Assembly (NCBI GenBank): GCA_016791105.1
Contig: JAEUNM010000083.1
Location: 35,490 to 99,489, forward strand
Length of the DNA stretch: 64,000 nt
From: Rhodocyclaceae bacterium
GTDB taxonomy: Bacteria > Pseudomonadota > Gammaproteobacteria > Burkholderiales > Rhodocyclaceae
Direction: 5' to 3'
Below the pieces are notes generated by a model, which saw only the letters and a program-made list of their open reading frames with translations, was not told where the DNA came from and did not search any database. The position numbers were made by a program, and so were the translations under genes. Every line of letters begins with the position of its first letter. The stretch's first letter is position 1. This document shows positions 37,643 to 46,357 of the stretch, piece by piece.

Positions 37643-38446
37643 ATGGCGGCGCGCGCGATCGGCCCGGTGATGCTGGAGTTGCGCAATATTGCGCTGTCTT
37701 TCGGCGGCGTGCAGGCGCTCCGCGGCATCAGTTTCGACGTGCGCCAGCATGAAATACGCGCCATCATCGGTCCTAACGGGGCCGGTAAAAGCTCTCTGCT
37801 CAATGTGATTAACGGGGTTTATGTACCGCAGCAGGGCGAGATCGTGTTTCAGGGGCGCGTGCGGCGCAGAATGGATAGGCACGAAGCGGCGCGGCAGGGC
37901 ATGGCGCGCACGTTTCAGAACATCGCGCTGTTCAAGGGCATGAGCGTGCTGGATAACATCATGACCGGGCGCCTGCTCAAGATGCGTTGCAATTTTCTGC
38001 AGCAGGCGCTGTATTGGGGTGCGGCGCAGCGCGAAGAAATTGCGCACCGCGCGCGCGCCGAAGAAATTATCGAATTTCTCGAAATCGAGCACCTGCGCAA
38101 GACGCCCGTGGGCCGCCTGCCCTATGGCCTGCAAAAGCGTGTGGAATTGGGCCGCGCACTGGCTGCCGAACCGTGCCTGCTATTGCTGGATGAGCCCATG
38201 GCCGGCATGAACGTCGAAGAAAAGCAGGACATGTGCCGCTACATACTCGACGTGAATCAGGAACTGGGCACCACCGTGGTATTGATAGAACATGACATGG
38301 GGGTGGTGATGGACCTGTCCGATCGCGTGCTGGTGCTCGATTACGGCAGGAAAATCGGCGACGGCAGGCCGGCTGAAGTTCGCGCGGATCCACTTGTGGT
38401 TGCCGCCTACCTGGGCAATCCATCCATGCCTGAAGGACACGCGTGA
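37643..38446 (+). CDS. livG: Branched-chain-type ABC transporter ATPase LivG
   Basis: A 267-aa ABC ATPase with Walker A IIGPNGAGKSSL, the LivG-typical long insert (RTFQNIALFKGMSVLDNIMTG), a variant signature LPYGLQKRVELG in the C-loop position, Walker B LLLLDEPMAG and the H-loop IEHDMGVVM. The start at 37643 lies 4 bp after the ligase gene; a start at 37670 is also possible. It works with LivF as the nucleotide-binding pair. The four-base overlap with livH (38443-38446) shows operon coupling. Confidence 0.93.
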   Translation: MAARAIGPVMLELRNIALSFGGVQALRGISFDVRQHEIRAIIGPNGAGKSSLLNVINGVYVPQQGEIVFQGRVRRRMDRHEAARQGMARTFQNIALFKGMSVLDNIMTGRLLKMRCNFLQQALYWGAAQREEIAHRARAEEIIEFLEIEHLRKTPVGRLPYGLQKRVELGRALAAEPCLLLLDEPMAGMNVEEKQDMCRYILDVNQELGTTVVLIEHDMGVVMDLSDRVLVLDYGRKIGDGRPAEVRADPLVVAAYLGNPSMPEGHA

Positions 38447-39378
38447 GCGAATTGCAGTTTTTCGCGGAGGTGCTCACGGGCGGGCTGCTCTCGGGTCTGC
38501 TGTATGCGCTTGTGGCACTCGGGTTCGTACTCATTTACAAAGCATCCGGCGTATTCAATTTTGCCCAGGGAGCGATGGTGTTTTTCGCCGCGCTGACTTA
38601 CGTGGGCTGCCTGGAAAAGCTGCCGCGCTGGACCGGCCTGGCGGCCGATTCCGTGCTGCTGGTGTGGCTGGCCTTGCTGCTGGCGCTGGCGGCCATGTTG
38701 TTGCTGGCCCTGGCCATCGAAAGACTGGTGCTGCGGCCGCTGGTGAACCAGCCACCACAGACGCTTTTCATGGCCACCATAGGCCTGGCGTATTTCATCG
38801 AAGGCCTGGCGCAGGGCGTGTGGGGCGCCAATGTGCGCGGGCTGGAACTGGGCATACAGGATGTGCCCATGGACTGGGTGCTGGACCACACCGGCATGAT
38901 CGTATCCCGCTTCGATCTGTTCGCCGCCGGCGTCGCCGCCACGCTGGTGACCGGGCTGGCACTGTTTTTCCGGCACTCGCGCGTGGGACGTGCATTGCGC
39001 GCGGTGGCGGACGACCATCAGGCCGCTTTGTCGGTGGGCATACCGCTTGCAACGATATGGCGCATCGTATGGGCCATCGCCGGCTTTGTCGCGCTGGTGT
39101 CCGGACTGATCTGGGGCGCCCGCAACGGCGTCCAGTTTGCGCTTACCTACACCGCGCTGAAGGCGCTGCCGGTGCTCATATTGGGTGGATTCGAGTCGGT
39201 GCCGGGCGCCATCGTGGGCGGGCTTATCGTCGGTGCGTCGGAAAAGCTGGCGGAAGTTTATATCGGTCCGTGGGTGGGCGGTGGCGTCGAATCCTGGTTT
39301 CCGTACATGCTGGCGCTGTTGTTCCTGCTCATACGGCCGGAAGGACTGTTCGGCGAGAAGCACATGGATCGCGTCTGA
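38443..39378 (+). CDS. livH: Branched-chain-type ABC permease LivH
   Basis: A 311-aa inner-membrane permease of the LivH family with eight or more hydrophobic segments. Typical blocks: LLSGLLYALVALGFVLIYKASGVFNFAQG near the start, LRAVADDHQAALSVGIPL in the cytoplasmic coupling region, and GGFESVPGAIVGGLIVG near the end. It starts with GTG overlapping livG by 4 bp and forms the membrane channel with LivM. Confidence 0.93.
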   Translation: MSELQFFAEVLTGGLLSGLLYALVALGFVLIYKASGVFNFAQGAMVFFAALTYVGCLEKLPRWTGLAADSVLLVWLALLLALAAMLLLALAIERLVLRPLVNQPPQTLFMATIGLAYFIEGLAQGVWGANVRGLELGIQDVPMDWVLDHTGMIVSRFDLFAAGVAATLVTGLALFFRHSRVGRALRAVADDHQAALSVGIPLATIWRIVWAIAGFVALVSGLIWGARNGVQFALTYTALKALPVLILGGFESVPGAIVGGLIVGASEKLAEVYIGPWVGGGVESWFPYMLALLFLLIRPEGLFGEKHMDRV

Positions 39379-39412
39379 ATGCATACCTTTACGCGACAGG
39401 GCGCATAGCGAC

Positions 39413-40480
39413 ATGCTGTACCGAGAAGCCGGCCAGTTCAAATCGTCGTACGCGGACGATCAGCGAATATTCCCGCTGCGCCAGGACCGTCATGCGTTCT
39501 GGGCACTGCTGGCGGCGGCCTATGTGGGCGTGCCGCTGCTGGCGAACGATTACTGGCTGCAGGCGATATTGACGCCGGTATTGATTTTTTCGCTCGCTGC
39601 GCTGGGCCTGAACATACTGACCGGCTATGCCGGGCAGTTGTCGCTGGGCTCGGCCGCGTTCATGGCGGTGGGCGCCTTCGCGGCCTACAATTTCATGCTG
39701 CGCCTGCCCTGGATGCCATTTCCGCTGGCTTTCGTGCTGGGCGGGGTAACGGCGGCGCTGGCCGGCCTGTTGTTCGGCCTGCCCAGTTTCCGCATCAAAG
39801 GCTATTACCTTGCTGTGGCGACACTGGCGGCGCAGTTTTTCATCATTTGGGTGCTGACCAAATTTCCTTGGTTCTCCAACTATTCCAGTTCCGGCGTGAT
39901 CACCGCCCAGGTGCTGTCACTGGCCGGCTACAAATTCCTCACACCGGTATCGAAATACCTGCTGGTGCTGATCTGCGTGAGCCTGTTTGCGCTGGCGGCC
40001 AAGAACATGACGCGATGCGCGATAGGGCGCGCCTGGATGGCGGTGCGCGACATGGACGTCGCCGCATCGGTCGTCGGCATACGCCTGATGCCGGTGAAAT
40101 TGCTGGCATTTGCGGTGAGCTCGTTTTACTGCGGGTTGGCCGGCGTGTTGTATGCCTATTGCTACATCGGTACGGTGGAACCCGAAGCATTCAGCCTGGA
40201 TTTGTCGTTCCGCATTTTGTTCATGGTGATCGTGGGTGGCATGGGCAGCATACTTGGGTCTTTTTTGGGCGCGGCATTCATCGTGTTGTTGCCGATCGGC
40301 CTGGACCATATCCTGTCTGCCTTGCCGGGCGCGTGGCTGCCGGCGGGGTTCGGCTCCAATCTGCAACTGATGCTGTTCGGCGGACTTATCATATTTTTCC
40401 TGATCGTCGAACCGCAGGGCCTGGCGCGGCTGTGGCAGATCGCCAAGGAAAAACTGCGGCTGTGGCCGTTTCCGCACTGA
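39413..40480 (+). CDS. livM: Branched-chain-type ABC permease LivM
   Basis: A 355-aa permease from ATG 39413 (MLYREAGQFKSSYADDQRIF); the longer frame upstream overlaps livH and lacks family character. About ten hydrophobic segments, with LNILTGYAGQLSLGSAAFMAVGAF and RDMDVAASVVGIRLMPVKLLAF as family blocks, and GGMGSILGSFLGAAFI in the coupling region. It pairs with LivH. Confidence 0.93.
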   Translation: MLYREAGQFKSSYADDQRIFPLRQDRHAFWALLAAAYVGVPLLANDYWLQAILTPVLIFSLAALGLNILTGYAGQLSLGSAAFMAVGAFAAYNFMLRLPWMPFPLAFVLGGVTAALAGLLFGLPSFRIKGYYLAVATLAAQFFIIWVLTKFPWFSNYSSSGVITAQVLSLAGYKFLTPVSKYLLVLICVSLFALAAKNMTRCAIGRAWMAVRDMDVAASVVGIRLMPVKLLAFAVSSFYCGLAGVLYAYCYIGTVEPEAFSLDLSFRILFMVIVGGMGSILGSFLGAAFIVLLPIGLDHILSALPGAWLPAGFGSNLQLMLFGGLIIFFLIVEPQGLARLWQIAKEKLRLWPFPH

Positions 40481-40511
40481 TGTGGAAGCGTCCGCGGAGG
40501 AGCTATCCAGC

Positions 40512-41828
40512 ATGAAGTTGGCCTTTCTTTCCCTGTTCTGCGCGGCCTTGGCCGGCTGCGTCGCGCCGGGTGCTGCCGCGGCGGAACAGTTCGTTCCGCT
40601 CCTGTCTTTTCGTGTCGGACCTTACGCCGCCACCGGCTCGGCCATATTCGGCGCCTATATCGATTACCTGCAGTACATCAACGAAAAAGAGGGCGGCGTA
40701 AATGGCGTGCGCCTGGTCTGGGAAGAGTGCGAAACCGAATATAACAACGCGCGCGGCGTGGAATGTTATGAGCGGCTGAAGCACAAGGGCGGTGGTGCGT
40801 CGGTGGTGATGCCGCTATCGACCGGCATAACGTACTCCTTGATCGATCGCGTGGCGGCCGACAAAGTGCCGCTCGTCACCATAGGTTACGGCCGCACGGA
40901 TGCCGCCGACGGACGCTATTTTCCGTGGGTGTTCCCCATGATCACCACTTACTGGTCGCAAAACACCGCCATGATCAAATTCATCGGCCAGAAAGAGGGC
41001 GGTATGGACAAGCTGCAGGGCCGGAAAATCGTGTATCTGTATCACGACTCCGCCTACGGCAAGGAAGTGATTGCCATCATGGATGAACAGGCGAAGCGCT
41101 ATGGATTCGTGCCTAGCTACATTCCAGTGGCCCACCCCGGCAATGAGCAACAATCGCAGTGGTTGCAAATTCGCCAGGTACGCCCGGACTGGGTAATTCT
41201 TTCCGGCTTCGGCGTGATGAATCCGACCGCGCTCAAGGCGGCCGCGAAAATCGGCTTTCCGCGCGAGCGCGTGCTGGGCGTGTGGTGGTCGGGCGCGGAA
41301 GAAGATACGCAGCCGGCCGGCGATGCTGCGAAAGGTTTCATTGCCGCCGGGTTCAACGTGGCGGGGCAGAATTATCCGGTGGTCGGCGAGGTGCTGAAGT
41401 ACGTGTATGACCGTAACAAGGGCAATATGCCGGACCGCAGCCGCATCGGCACCGTGTATTACAACCGCGGTCTGGTGTACGGAATCATTACGGTCGAAGC
41501 CATGCGTGTCGCGCAGGCACGCTACGGCAAGGGCAAAGCACTCAGTTCCGAGCAGATGCGCTGGGGCTTCGAACATATCGTCATCGACGACAAGCGTCTG
41601 GCCGAACTGGGCGCCACGGGCTTCATGCCGGCCGTCAAAATGAGTTGTACGGATCACGAAGGCTCCGGCAAAGTCCGTTTCCAGCAGTGGGATGGCAAGG
41701 CGTGGCGCGTCATCGGCGACTGGATCGATGCTGACCGCGAACTGGTGCGCGCGCGCGTGGAAACGTCTGCCACCGCCTATGGCCGCGAGAAAGGCTTGAA
41801 TCCACGCGATTGTGCGAAAGAACAATGA
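40512..41828 (+). CDS. livK: ABC transporter periplasmic substrate-binding protein (LivK family)
   Basis: A 438-aa type-I periplasmic binding protein from ATG 40512, with GGAGG upstream. The N-terminus MKLAFLSLFCAALAGCVAPG contains a lipobox-like LAGC as well as a possible Sec cleavage site at AAAAE, so it may be a lipoprotein. Family blocks: YIDYLQYINEKEGGVNG, KLQGRKIVYLYHDSAYGKE, SGFGVMNPTALKAAAKIGFP, YYNRGLVYGIITVEAMRVAQ. Long members like this occur in clusters for aromatic or other carboxylic acids rather than for leucine itself. Its stop overlaps livF by 4 bp. Confidence 0.92.
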   Translation: MKLAFLSLFCAALAGCVAPGAAAAEQFVPLLSFRVGPYAATGSAIFGAYIDYLQYINEKEGGVNGVRLVWEECETEYNNARGVECYERLKHKGGGASVVMPLSTGITYSLIDRVAADKVPLVTIGYGRTDAADGRYFPWVFPMITTYWSQNTAMIKFIGQKEGGMDKLQGRKIVYLYHDSAYGKEVIAIMDEQAKRYGFVPSYIPVAHPGNEQQSQWLQIRQVRPDWVILSGFGVMNPTALKAAAKIGFPRERVLGVWWSGAEEDTQPAGDAAKGFIAAGFNVAGQNYPVVGEVLKYVYDRNKGNMPDRSRIGTVYYNRGLVYGIITVEAMRVAQARYGKGKALSSEQMRWGFEHIVIDDKRLAELGATGFMPAVKMSCTDHEGSGKVRFQQWDGKAWRVIGDWIDADRELVRARVETSATAYGREKGLNPRDCAKEQ

Positions 41829-42670
41829 GTCTGCCGGCTTCCTCAACGCCCGAACAGGTGCGCGCCGGCGGCGCCCTGCTCGACGTCAATAACCTCGAGG
41901 TGATTTACGATCACGTCATTCTCGTGCTGAAGGGCGTGTCGCTGTCCGTGCCGAAAGGACGTGTCGTGGCGCTGCTGGGCGCCAACGGGGCCGGTAAATC
42001 CACCACCTTGAAAGCCATTTCCGGCCTGTTGCGCGCCGAACGCGGCGAGGTCACCAAAGGCAGTGTGGAATTCAAGGGGCACCGCGTAGACCGGCTCACG
42101 CCGGGCGAACTGGTGCGACTGGGCGCGGTGCAGGTGATGGAAGGGCGGCATTGTTTCGGCCATCTCACGATAGAAGAAAATCTCCTCACCGGCGCCCATA
42201 CGCGCCGCGACGGCCACGCCCAGGTGCAGCGCAGCCTGGCGATGGTGTATGACTATTTCCCGCGCCTCAAGGACAAGCGCGGCACCCAGGCCGGCTATAG
42301 CTCCGGCGGCGAACAGCAAATGTGCGCGATCGGGCGCGCGCTCATGGCGAATCCGGAACTGCTGCTGCTGGACGAGCCGTCGATGGGTCTTGCGCCGCAG
42401 GTGGTGGACGAAATTTTTGCCATCGTGCGCACGCTGAACCAGCGCGAATGCGTGAGTTTCCTGCTCGCCGAACAGAACGCCATGGTGGCGCTACGCAATG
42501 CCGATTTTGGCTACGTGCTCGAAAATGGCCGCGTCGTGATGGAAGGCGTGGCCGCCGAACTGGCGGCCAATGAAGACGTGAAGGAGTTTTATCTGGGCCT
42601 CGCGGCGGCCGGACGCAAAAGTTACCGCGACATCAAACATTACCGCCGCAGAAAGCGCTGGCTGGCCTGA
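41825..42670 (+). CDS. livF: Branched-chain-type ABC transporter ATPase LivF
   Basis: A 281-aa ABC ATPase with Walker A LLGANGAGKSTTLK, signature YSSGGEQQMCAIGRAL, Walker B LLLLDEPSMGLAP and switch region LLAEQNAMVAL. It ends with a charged extension (SYRDIKHYRRRKRWLA) slightly longer than usual LivF. It is the last gene of the ligase-livGHMKF operon. A hairpin follows at about 42700. Confidence 0.93.
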   Translation: MSLPASSTPEQVRAGGALLDVNNLEVIYDHVILVLKGVSLSVPKGRVVALLGANGAGKSTTLKAISGLLRAERGEVTKGSVEFKGHRVDRLTPGELVRLGAVQVMEGRHCFGHLTIEENLLTGAHTRRDGHAQVQRSLAMVYDYFPRLKDKRGTQAGYSSGGEQQMCAIGRALMANPELLLLDEPSMGLAPQVVDEIFAIVRTLNQRECVSFLLAEQNAMVALRNADFGYVLENGRVVMEGVAAELAANEDVKEFYLGLAAAGRKSYRDIKHYRRRKRWLA

Positions 42671-42699
42671 GCGGCGGGCGGTAAAAGCGCCGGGTAGCC

Positions 42700-42726
42700 G
42701 ACTCGGGCGCCGGTTGCGCCCCGAGT
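42700..42726. terminator. Hairpin between convergent livF and phaM
   Basis: Arms ACTCGGG and CCCGAGT around a GC-rich 12-13-nt interior, located between two convergent genes, where a bidirectional terminator is expected. There is no clear U-tract; boundaries are approximate. Confidence 0.45.
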
Positions 42727-42739
42727 GCGGCAGGCAGAA

Positions 42740-43246
42740 CTACTTGGCGGGCTTTTGGCCCGTTTTGGCAGCGGCGCCGGCTTGAGCGTCGGCGGGTTTT
42801 TGTGCTGCGGCGGCTGCGGCGGCCGTGCCAGGCGCGCCAGCGGCTTGCTGCACGGCATTGGATGCCGCCTGTACGGCGTTGGTGGCGGCGGTCTGCATGC
42901 CGGCCGCGGCCTGCTGCATCATGTTCCAGGGCCACATGGCCGGCGAGGCGAAGGGCAGGGCGGCGGCTTCGGCAGGCCCGCCGGATGCGCCGCGCGCACT
43001 GGACTGGCTTAGCGCCTGCACCGCGGACAGCGTGGCGCGCTGCATTTCAAGCCCTTGTATGCTGGTTTGCAGCATGCCCAGATTAACCTTGAGCCAATGC
43101 TCGACGGCTCGCATGTCTGCAATGCGCTTTTCGAGTTCATTGACGTCCAGCGTGGGCGTCATCATGCCGGGCAGTGAAAAGCCCATGCCGTTCCACATGC
43201 TTTTCAGAAATTCCAACGGATCACTTCCCGGTGCGGTCTGGCTCAT
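42740..43246 (-). CDS. phaM: PhaM-type polyhydroxyalkanoate granule regulator
   Basis: A 168-aa protein from ATG 43246, with AAAGGA upstream. The N-terminal core DPLEFLKSMWNGMGFSLPGM, TPTLDVNELEKRIADMRAVE and HWLKVNLGMLQTSIQGLEMQ is the PhaM signature. PhaM activates PHB synthase and links storage granules to the nucleoid through a lysine/alanine-rich C-terminal tail. Here the tail is Ala-rich with only a few Lys residues at the end (AAKTGQKPAK), so DNA binding may be weaker than in the Cupriavidus protein. No phaCAB genes are in the window. It implies that the organism stores polyhydroxyalkanoate. Confidence 0.88.
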   Translation of the reverse strand: MSQTAPGSDPLEFLKSMWNGMGFSLPGMMTPTLDVNELEKRIADMRAVEHWLKVNLGMLQTSIQGLEMQRATLSAVQALSQSSARGASGGPAEAAALPFASPAMWPWNMMQQAAAGMQTAATNAVQAASNAVQQAAGAPGTAAAAAAAQKPADAQAGAAAKTGQKPAK

Positions 43247-43319
43247 TTGAGTTCCTTTCCCTCGAGTTTCGCGATGATACTCCAAGGGGCGCCGGGCGGG
43301 GCGCCTGTGGCAGCGGTAC

Positions 43320-43347
43320 AAAAAAAGAGCGCGCCTTGCGACGCGCT
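43320..43347 (-). terminator. Intrinsic terminator after the 75-aa membrane protein gene
   Basis: On the - strand, arms AGCGCG and CGCGCT with an 8-nt loop are followed by a T7 run (A7 at 43320-43326 on the + strand). A textbook intrinsic terminator, placed 55 bp after the stop of the small gene and upstream of phaM. Confidence 0.8.
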
Positions 43348-43401
43348 GGAATGGACACTCGAGGGAAACTGTAAGGCGTGCTTGCCTGTCCGCGCAAAGG
43401 T

Positions 43402-43629
43402 TCAGGAACCCGGCGCCGGCCCGCCGGCGCCGGGCGGTGCCGCCAGGGCGCTGAACAGGTTGAAGGTGGTGAAATCTATGCCGTCCGCGAGCCCCAGCAT
43501 GGTCAGACCGGCCAGTACGACGATGAGGCACTGGATGACGCAGGACAGCACACGCAGAATGCGCCATCCCACCGAGTTATTGCGCTCCACGTGCGTTTTG
43601 TTGACGACACTTTCCATCATGACTGGCAT
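43402..43629 (-). CDS. Small single-hairpin membrane protein, function unknown
   Basis: A 75-aa protein (start at 43629, or at the in-frame ATGs 43620/43617). Hydrophilic N-terminus ESVVNKTHVERNNSVGWR, then hydrophobic ILRVLSCVIQCLIVVLAGLT and MLGLADGIDFTTFNLFSAL, and a Pro/Gly tail. I do not recognise a family. No strong Shine-Dalgarno sequence is visible, but a good intrinsic terminator follows the stop, which supports real expression. Confidence 0.55.
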   Translation of the reverse strand: MPVMMESVVNKTHVERNNSVGWRILRVLSCVIQCLIVVLAGLTMLGLADGIDFTTFNLFSALAAPPGAGGPAPGS

Positions 43630-43987
43630 ATGCTTGAGAAAATCTTTTGTCCGAATGTGTGGAACGGCTTAGTTGCACGCCTTGCCGTGATTCGCAATGA
43701 CTCACGCACAGGTTTCCATGCCTGAACTATCGAGCATCGAACGCATTGGCGCAATCCTGCCTTCGGTCGAGTTGGGGGTTGTCCAAACGCGTGCGTATCA
43801 TCCAAACGGATGATGGCGGACGGCCCTAACTGATCCCTTTGGATGGCCGGGGGCGCGGATATCGTCCGAAAGAAACCAAACGCGTCACGCAAATGCTTGA
43901 TCTGCGACAGGAATTCCCGCGCGGAATGGGCTATCATCATGAGTTCATGATAGACAGAAGGGCTTGCGCCCTGGCGGGGGATCCAAG
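43630..43987. other. Divergent regulatory region upstream of the NarL-type regulator
   Basis: 358 bp between divergent genes. It contains the direct repeat CCAAACGCGT at 43783-43792 and 43876-43885, a small inverted repeat (CATCC AAA CGGATG around 43800), and a perfect inverted repeat at 43931-43953. No gene is seen. Confidence 0.5.
43931..43953. promoter_or_regulatory. Inverted repeat upstream of the NarL-type regulator
   Basis: CTATCAT and ATGATAG arms 9 bp apart, with an inner TCATGA/TCATGA symmetry, 35 bp before the regulator's start. It suits binding by a dimeric regulator and could be an autoregulatory site. Confidence 0.45.
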
Positions 43988-44638
43988 GTGGCAAAGCTGC
44001 TCGTAGTAGAAGACCACACGTTAGTACGCGAAGGCATGCTGCAAACCTTGCGGCGGCTGGGTTCGAGCTGGTATGTGCTGGAAGCGTTCGACGCCAATTC
44101 GGCACTATCCACGCTTAGTGACGACCCGGATATCGACCTCATCATTCTTGATTTAATGCTGCCGGGAATGAGCGGCTTCGCATTGCTCGCGCACATGCGG
44201 AAAAATTATCCGCTGGTGCCGGTAGTGGTCGTGTCGGGACTATACGACGGTGCCAGCGTGGCGCGCGCCCTGCGCCAGGGCGCGTCGGGTTACGTGCCGA
44301 AAGCCAGTTCCGGCGAAAAACTGCTCGACGCCGTGCGCGTCGTCATGTCGGGCGGCCTCTATTCGCCCAACGCCGAACCGCGTCAGCGCGTGCCGCTGGT
44401 ACGCACGCGCACGCCACGCGCGCAGTCGGCGGAATCCTTGTACGGGCTGCGCCCGGCACAGGTGCGAGTGCTCGAATTTCTCGCCAAGGGCAAAACCAAC
44501 CGCGAAATCGGCGAATTGCTGGGGCTTACCGAAGGCACGGTAAAAGTCCATGTTTCGGCGATTTTCCGCGCACTCAAAGTGAGTACGCGCGCGCAGGTGA
44601 TGGTGGTGCTGGCGCGCGACAAGGTCAAATTCGACTGA
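43988..44638 (+). CDS. NarL/FixJ-family response regulator
   Basis: A 216-aa protein from the GTG at 43988, with GGGGG upstream; a TTG at 43964 is also possible. Receiver domain: KLLVVEDHTLVREGM, phospho-Asp in LIILDLMLPGMSG, KAS motif in YVPKASSGEK. A LuxR-type helix-turn-helix follows (LRPAQVRVLEFLAKGKTNREIGELLG, TEGTVKVHVSAIFRAL). No histidine kinase is adjacent, so it is an orphan whose partner lies elsewhere. Target genes are unknown. Confidence 0.92.
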   Translation: MAKLLVVEDHTLVREGMLQTLRRLGSSWYVLEAFDANSALSTLSDDPDIDLIILDLMLPGMSGFALLAHMRKNYPLVPVVVVSGLYDGASVARALRQGASGYVPKASSGEKLLDAVRVVMSGGLYSPNAEPRQRVPLVRTRTPRAQSAESLYGLRPAQVRVLEFLAKGKTNREIGELLGLTEGTVKVHVSAIFRALKVSTRAQVMVVLARDKVKFD

Positions 44639-44663
44639 TTTCGACGGTGCCGCCCGTATCGCC

Positions 44664-45356
44664 TTACGCGGCGGCGGCCTGCAGCGGCGGCAGGTTGTCG
44701 GATGGGTCGGTGCCGCCGTCGGCCTCGGCCTGTTCGATCTGCGCCGCATCGTAGCCCAGGTGGAGCTGATCCAGTACCTGGCCGGCCACGCGTCGGCAGG
44801 CATTCGCGAGCGGTGTCGGCAAGCTGTCGGGAACGCGGTGCTGCAACAGCAATTTGCTCGATGACAGCGCATAAGTCGGTGCCAGTACGCGCGACTGATA
44901 CCTCCCCAACTGCTGTTGCAAGGTTTTGCGTGCGGCTTCCTGTTGCCACGGATTGGTCGGCCATTGTGCCGGAAGCGCCCAGGCGCGCGGAAATGCTTCC
45001 AGATCGCTGATGACGGTGCGTATGTCTTCATGCGAATCGCGGAACGGCAGCAGCACCAGTTCGGCGATGCCATACAGGCGCCGGTCCATTTCGCTGCGGT
45101 TGGCGCCGCCGTCTATTACGCCTATCCACTTTTTCAACCCGCGTAATTTATCGACTACTTTCGCCAGCGCATCGCGGCTGCGCGCGTCCGCGACCAGGTA
45201 GCGGCGGCCGTCCGGATCGAGCGGTTCGCGGCCCGTGTCGGTGAGCACGCAGACGGCATGCTGGCCGAGCAGTCCCAGACCCTGGCAGAGCATGTGCGAC
45301 AGCGTGGTTTTTCCGGTACCGCCCTTGTTGCCTATGATGCAGACGATCTGTGCCAT
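44664..45356 (-). CDS. ParA/MinD-like P-loop ATPase
   Basis: A 230-aa protein from ATG 45356 (MAQIVCIIGNKGGTGKTTLS). The deviant Walker A KGGTGKTT with its signature lysine is intact. A Walker A' acidic residue lies in VIDGGANRSEMD, where the canonical D-x-P is replaced by DGGAN. The C-terminus ends in an acidic/Ala tail. ParA-like ATPases position plasmids, chromosomes, granules or membrane complexes. There is no parB-like or cargo gene beside it; phaM and a membrane methyltransferase are the nearest genes. Its cargo is unknown. Confidence 0.82.
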   Translation of the reverse strand: MAQIVCIIGNKGGTGKTTLSHMLCQGLGLLGQHAVCVLTDTGREPLDPDGRRYLVADARSRDALAKVVDKLRGLKKWIGVIDGGANRSEMDRRLYGIAELVLLPFRDSHEDIRTVISDLEAFPRAWALPAQWPTNPWQQEAARKTLQQQLGRYQSRVLAPTYALSSSKLLLQHRVPDSLPTPLANACRRVAGQVLDQLHLGYDAAQIEQAEADGGTDPSDNLPPLQAAAA

Positions 45357-45435
45357 GTTCGGATCCTGCGGGTTGATACAGGCGCGCATGTTTTGCGCAC
45401 GCCACCGCCGGCCGGGTCGCGCCGGCCATGCCGCA

Positions 45436-46233
45436 TCATGCCTCGGCCGCAGGTATGGCCAAGGGCGGAACTGAGGCGCGTTTTGCCGGCTTTTCGGCCG
45501 CGCCGGAAAATTCGTAGACATAAAGCGTGCGCGTGCCGCGCCGGGCATGGATGGTGCGTGCCGGTGCGCGATCCGGCAGGGCGAAACTATTGCTGATGAG
45601 CTGGGCGCCGGCGCGCAACTCGCGTGCCGCCTTACGGCCCAGTTTGCCCATGGGCGGCGGTGCAAGGAAGGCATAGACCACATCGTATTCGTGTAGTGGC
45701 TCGGCCCACAGATCGCCGCCGCGAATCGCGCAATTGGGCAGTTTGCGCGTCAATATGCGCGCCACCAGCAAGGGCAAGGGTGCGTTTTCCAAGCCGACGA
45801 AGTGCGCGTCGGGACGGCTGCGCGCCAGATAGGCCAGCAGCCCGCCCGTGCCGCAGCCCAGATCGATGAGCCGGAATGGTCCGCTTGGCAGGATGCGCAA
45901 CAATGTGTCGGCGGTGGCGCGATTGGTCAGGAACAGCGGCACGCGGCTACGCAGGGTGGGCCAGAACACGGCCGCCAGCAGCAGGAAAATGCCCAGATAC
46001 CAGCCCGGTGCGATCTGCGCGCGCAGGGCCAGCAGGATGAGTGGCGAAAACGCCAGATGTATGGGAATCCACCACGGCGGCGCGCGCATCCACCAGGCCG
46101 TCGCGGCGGCAAATCCGCCCTGCATGAGGAGCAGGCCCCACGGACTCGGTTGCACCGAATCCACCAGCCGTAGGGCCAGTATGGCGATGAACCAACCTGT
46201 AATCTGGGCGCCCAGCGCCTTGACGAGATGCAT
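45436..46233 (-). CDS. Membrane-anchored class I SAM-dependent methyltransferase
   Basis: A 265-aa protein. The N-terminal 95 residues contain about four hydrophobic segments (ITGWFIAILALRLVD, WGLLLMQGGFAAATAWWM, IPIHLAFSPLILLALRA, WYLGIFLLLAAVFWP). Residues about 110-235 form a Rossmann methyltransferase with the SAM-binding motif LIDLGCGTGGLLAYLA and the acidic motif II HFVGLENAP. Motif IV reads VVYAFLAPPPMGKLG. The active site therefore faces the cytoplasm beside the membrane. Substrate is unknown; a lipid, quinone or membrane protein would suit. It precedes the ParA-like gene on the same strand by 79 bp. Confidence 0.85.
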   Translation of the reverse strand: MHLVKALGAQITGWFIAILALRLVDSVQPSPWGLLLMQGGFAAATAWWMRAPPWWIPIHLAFSPLILLALRAQIAPGWYLGIFLLLAAVFWPTLRSRVPLFLTNRATADTLLRILPSGPFRLIDLGCGTGGLLAYLARSRPDAHFVGLENAPLPLLVARILTRKLPNCAIRGGDLWAEPLHEYDVVYAFLAPPPMGKLGRKAARELRAGAQLISNSFALPDRAPARTIHARRGTRTLYVYEFSGAAEKPAKRASVPPLAIPAAEA

Positions 46234-46357
46234 GCGGGAAGCGTAGCGCGCCGGGCGTCGTATTCAAGGCAGGAGCAGGCGGCAAAGGCGGGCGTAATTC
46301 CCGCACTCGCATGCGGCAGTGGAGCCGAGACGCAGCGTTCCGGCGCCGGCAGATGGC

